DNA of 6,587 nt from Syntrophomonadaceae bacterium (GTDB lineage Bacteria; Bacillota_D; Dethiobacteria; DTU022; UBA8154). The DNA is taken from contig SKMY01000241.1 in NCBI GenBank assembly GCA_007120815.1, positions 1-6,587 on the forward strand, given 5' to 3'. Below, piece by piece: positions 5,342-6,587 of the stretch. Under the pieces are notes generated by a model, which saw nothing but the letters and a program-made list of their open reading frames with translations, ran no database searches and had not been told where the DNA came from. Both the position numbers and the translations under genes were made by a program. Position 1 is the first letter of the stretch; each line of letters starts with the position of its first letter.

Positions 5342-6565
5342 CTAGCGAACGGTAAACTCCATCCAGGCAGGGCGCTCCAGGCCCATCCCACCCTGGCCTG
5401 ATATCTCGCGGCTGAGCAGCAGGTAATATGTTCCTCCGGCGGGGTAGGTGCCTGCCGGGGAGATCATGGCAGAGCGTCCGTCACCCCCGGGGCGTACGAT
5501 GATGTTAAACAGGTTCGCATCGGGCCCCGCTATGAAAATGGTCTGGTTTGTTACGGAGCGGGGGTCGATGGGCCGGTTAAAGCGCACCGTCCAGGTTTTG
5601 TCGGCGGGGGTATCCCCCCGGGCAGGCCACTGGATTCCGGCATACCGGGTGAGAATGGCAGCCTCCAGCTGGATGTGATCCGGCGCCTGGTAGGGGGTGT
5701 CGGCAACCGGGTAGGCTCCCCGGTCCCACCGATGGGTGGCGCTCATTTGAGCATCTGATCGGTTGTAGAAACCGTACTGCACCCGGCCGGGCACGTTTGG
5801 CAAGGGGCTGTTCCAGGTGCAGTCCAGGTGGTACCAGCGGCCCTCCAGCTGCACCAGGTTCCAGGCGTGGTTTTCACCCCCGGCCGTGCCGGTGATGATC
5901 CGGGCCTCCAGTCCGGCCCCGGTGAGCATTTTGTAGGTGAGCAGGGCAAAACCCTGACAGACGGCCCTGCCTTTGCTCAAAGCACCGTAGGCGGTGTATT
6001 CCCGGTAAGCGGTATCATAGGCCACCGTGGCCACGATATAATCGTGCACCGCCTTGACAACCTGGTGGTCGTCCATACCGGGTGATAGGATTGAACCCAG
6101 GATGCGCTCCACTTCTTTCCGGACGTACCGGTCCTCTTCCAGGGTGTTCAGGTGCTCGAAATAAAAGTCCATACGGATATCCCCGGGGACCCCCGTCCAG
6201 CGCCAGCGCCAGCCGCCCATGGAATGCCTCAGGTAATCACTGTCTTGAAGGATGCCTTCCAGGGTTTCCGGCAGGCCTTCCAGCATCCGGGCGGTATCGC
6301 CCACCAACCGGATGCGGAGGTTTTGTTCCCGGTGGTGCAGGGTTCCTGACAGCGCACTTTCCAGCTCTTCCAGGGATCCTGCCCATGCCATGTCGGCCGC
6401 CTGGACTTTAGGCAAAGCCGCCAGCAGGGCAGCGCGCCCGGCTGCGTTGGGCCCGACTGGGGAACAAAGCCCCAGAACGGCCAGCAGCACCAGCAGCGCG
6501 GTCAGGCATCTCAAGGGGTGAATGTTTATCGGTTTTACACCCGTTTTTATAGCGGTTTTTCTCAT
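5342..6565 (-). CDS. Exported transglutaminase-like protein with C-terminal SbsA-type Ig-like domain
   Basis: The product has 407 residues from the ATG at 6565. An in-frame GTG at 6574 is possible and the frame stays open to the window edge. No clear ribosome-binding site is visible, so the start is uncertain. Residues 1-43 look like a signal peptide (basic start, LRCLTALLVLLAVLGLC core, cleavage near NAAG). The transglutaminase-like (papain-fold) core covers about 165-252. It starts with VVKAVHDYIVATVAYDT and has candidate triad residues Cys203 (GRAVCQGFALL), His233 (GENHAWNLVQL) and Asp248 (WYHLDCTWN). All three are in the expected order and context, so the enzyme is probably active as a transglutaminase, protease or related cysteine hydrolase. 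Residues about 319-407 (TWTVRFNRPIDPRSV ... PAWMEFTVR) match an SbsA Ig-like/Big_5 domain, common in S-layer and secreted proteins. Residues about 58-160 are unassigned. It is the first gene of the minus-strand cluster. The substrate is unknown. Confidence 0.88.
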   Translation of the reverse strand: MRKTAIKTGVKPINIHPLRCLTALLVLLAVLGLCSPVGPNAAGRAALLAALPKVQAADMAWAGSLEELESALSGTLHHREQNLRIRLVGDTARMLEGLPETLEGILQDSDYLRHSMGGWRWRWTGVPGDIRMDFYFEHLNTLEEDRYVRKEVERILGSILSPGMDDHQVVKAVHDYIVATVAYDTAYREYTAYGALSKGRAVCQGFALLTYKMLTGAGLEARIITGTAGGENHAWNLVQLEGRWYHLDCTWNSPLPNVPGRVQYGFYNRSDAQMSATHRWDRGAYPVADTPYQAPDHIQLEAAILTRYAGIQWPARGDTPADKTWTVRFNRPIDPRSVTNQTIFIAGPDANLFNIIVRPGGDGRSAMISPAGTYPAGGTYYLLLSREISGQGGMGLERPAWMEFTVR

Positions 6566-6587
6566 ACGTTTCACGTGTCGCCACGTC

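Noticed and set aside
6463..6474. Possible lipobox (LGLC) in the transglutaminase-like protein signal segment
   Set aside because: The residue before Cys is Leu, not Gly, Ala or Ser, so it does not fit a signal peptidase II site. A later signal peptidase I site is more likely.

Overview
The window most likely comes from a GC-rich, spore-forming-clade Firmicute (Clostridia, of the Peptococcaceae/Desulfotomaculum–Pelotomaculum–Moorella sort). This is inferred from three things: a class III polyhydroxyalkanoate (PHA) synthase, strong AGGAGG ribosome-binding sites, and exported proteins built from copper-amine-oxidase-N, Big_2, internalin-type LRR and transglutaminase modules, a combination typical of that group. 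No marker gene is present, so the taxonomic call is tentative.

Left block (1-2205, plus strand): phaE and phaC encode the two subunits of a class III PHA synthase, in the order phaE-phaC. phaE reaches the window's left edge and may start outside it. The phaC Shine-Dalgarno lies inside the end of phaE, and the two genes are separated by only 1 nt. PhaC has a complete Cys-Asp-His triad and an unusual 60-residue Lys/Asp/Glu/Ser tail encoded by tandem DNA repeats. A good rho-independent terminator (2172-2205) closes the operon.

Middle (2039-2332): a 294-bp convergent intergenic region without a credible gene. It holds the terminator and two families of REP-like hairpin repeats. Both families share one 12-base core, present twice in each orientation but set in different stem arms.

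Right block (2333-6565, minus strand): three exported proteins are transcribed in the order transglutaminase-like protein, leucine-rich-repeat protein, copper-amine-oxidase-N/Big_2 protein. Gaps are about 45 and 81 nt, so they are probably one operon, possibly with an extra promoter before the last gene. All three have an N-terminal hydrophobic export segment and adhesive or cell-surface domains. A role in building or modifying the cell surface is inferred, not shown. The two blocks are convergent and have no evident functional link.
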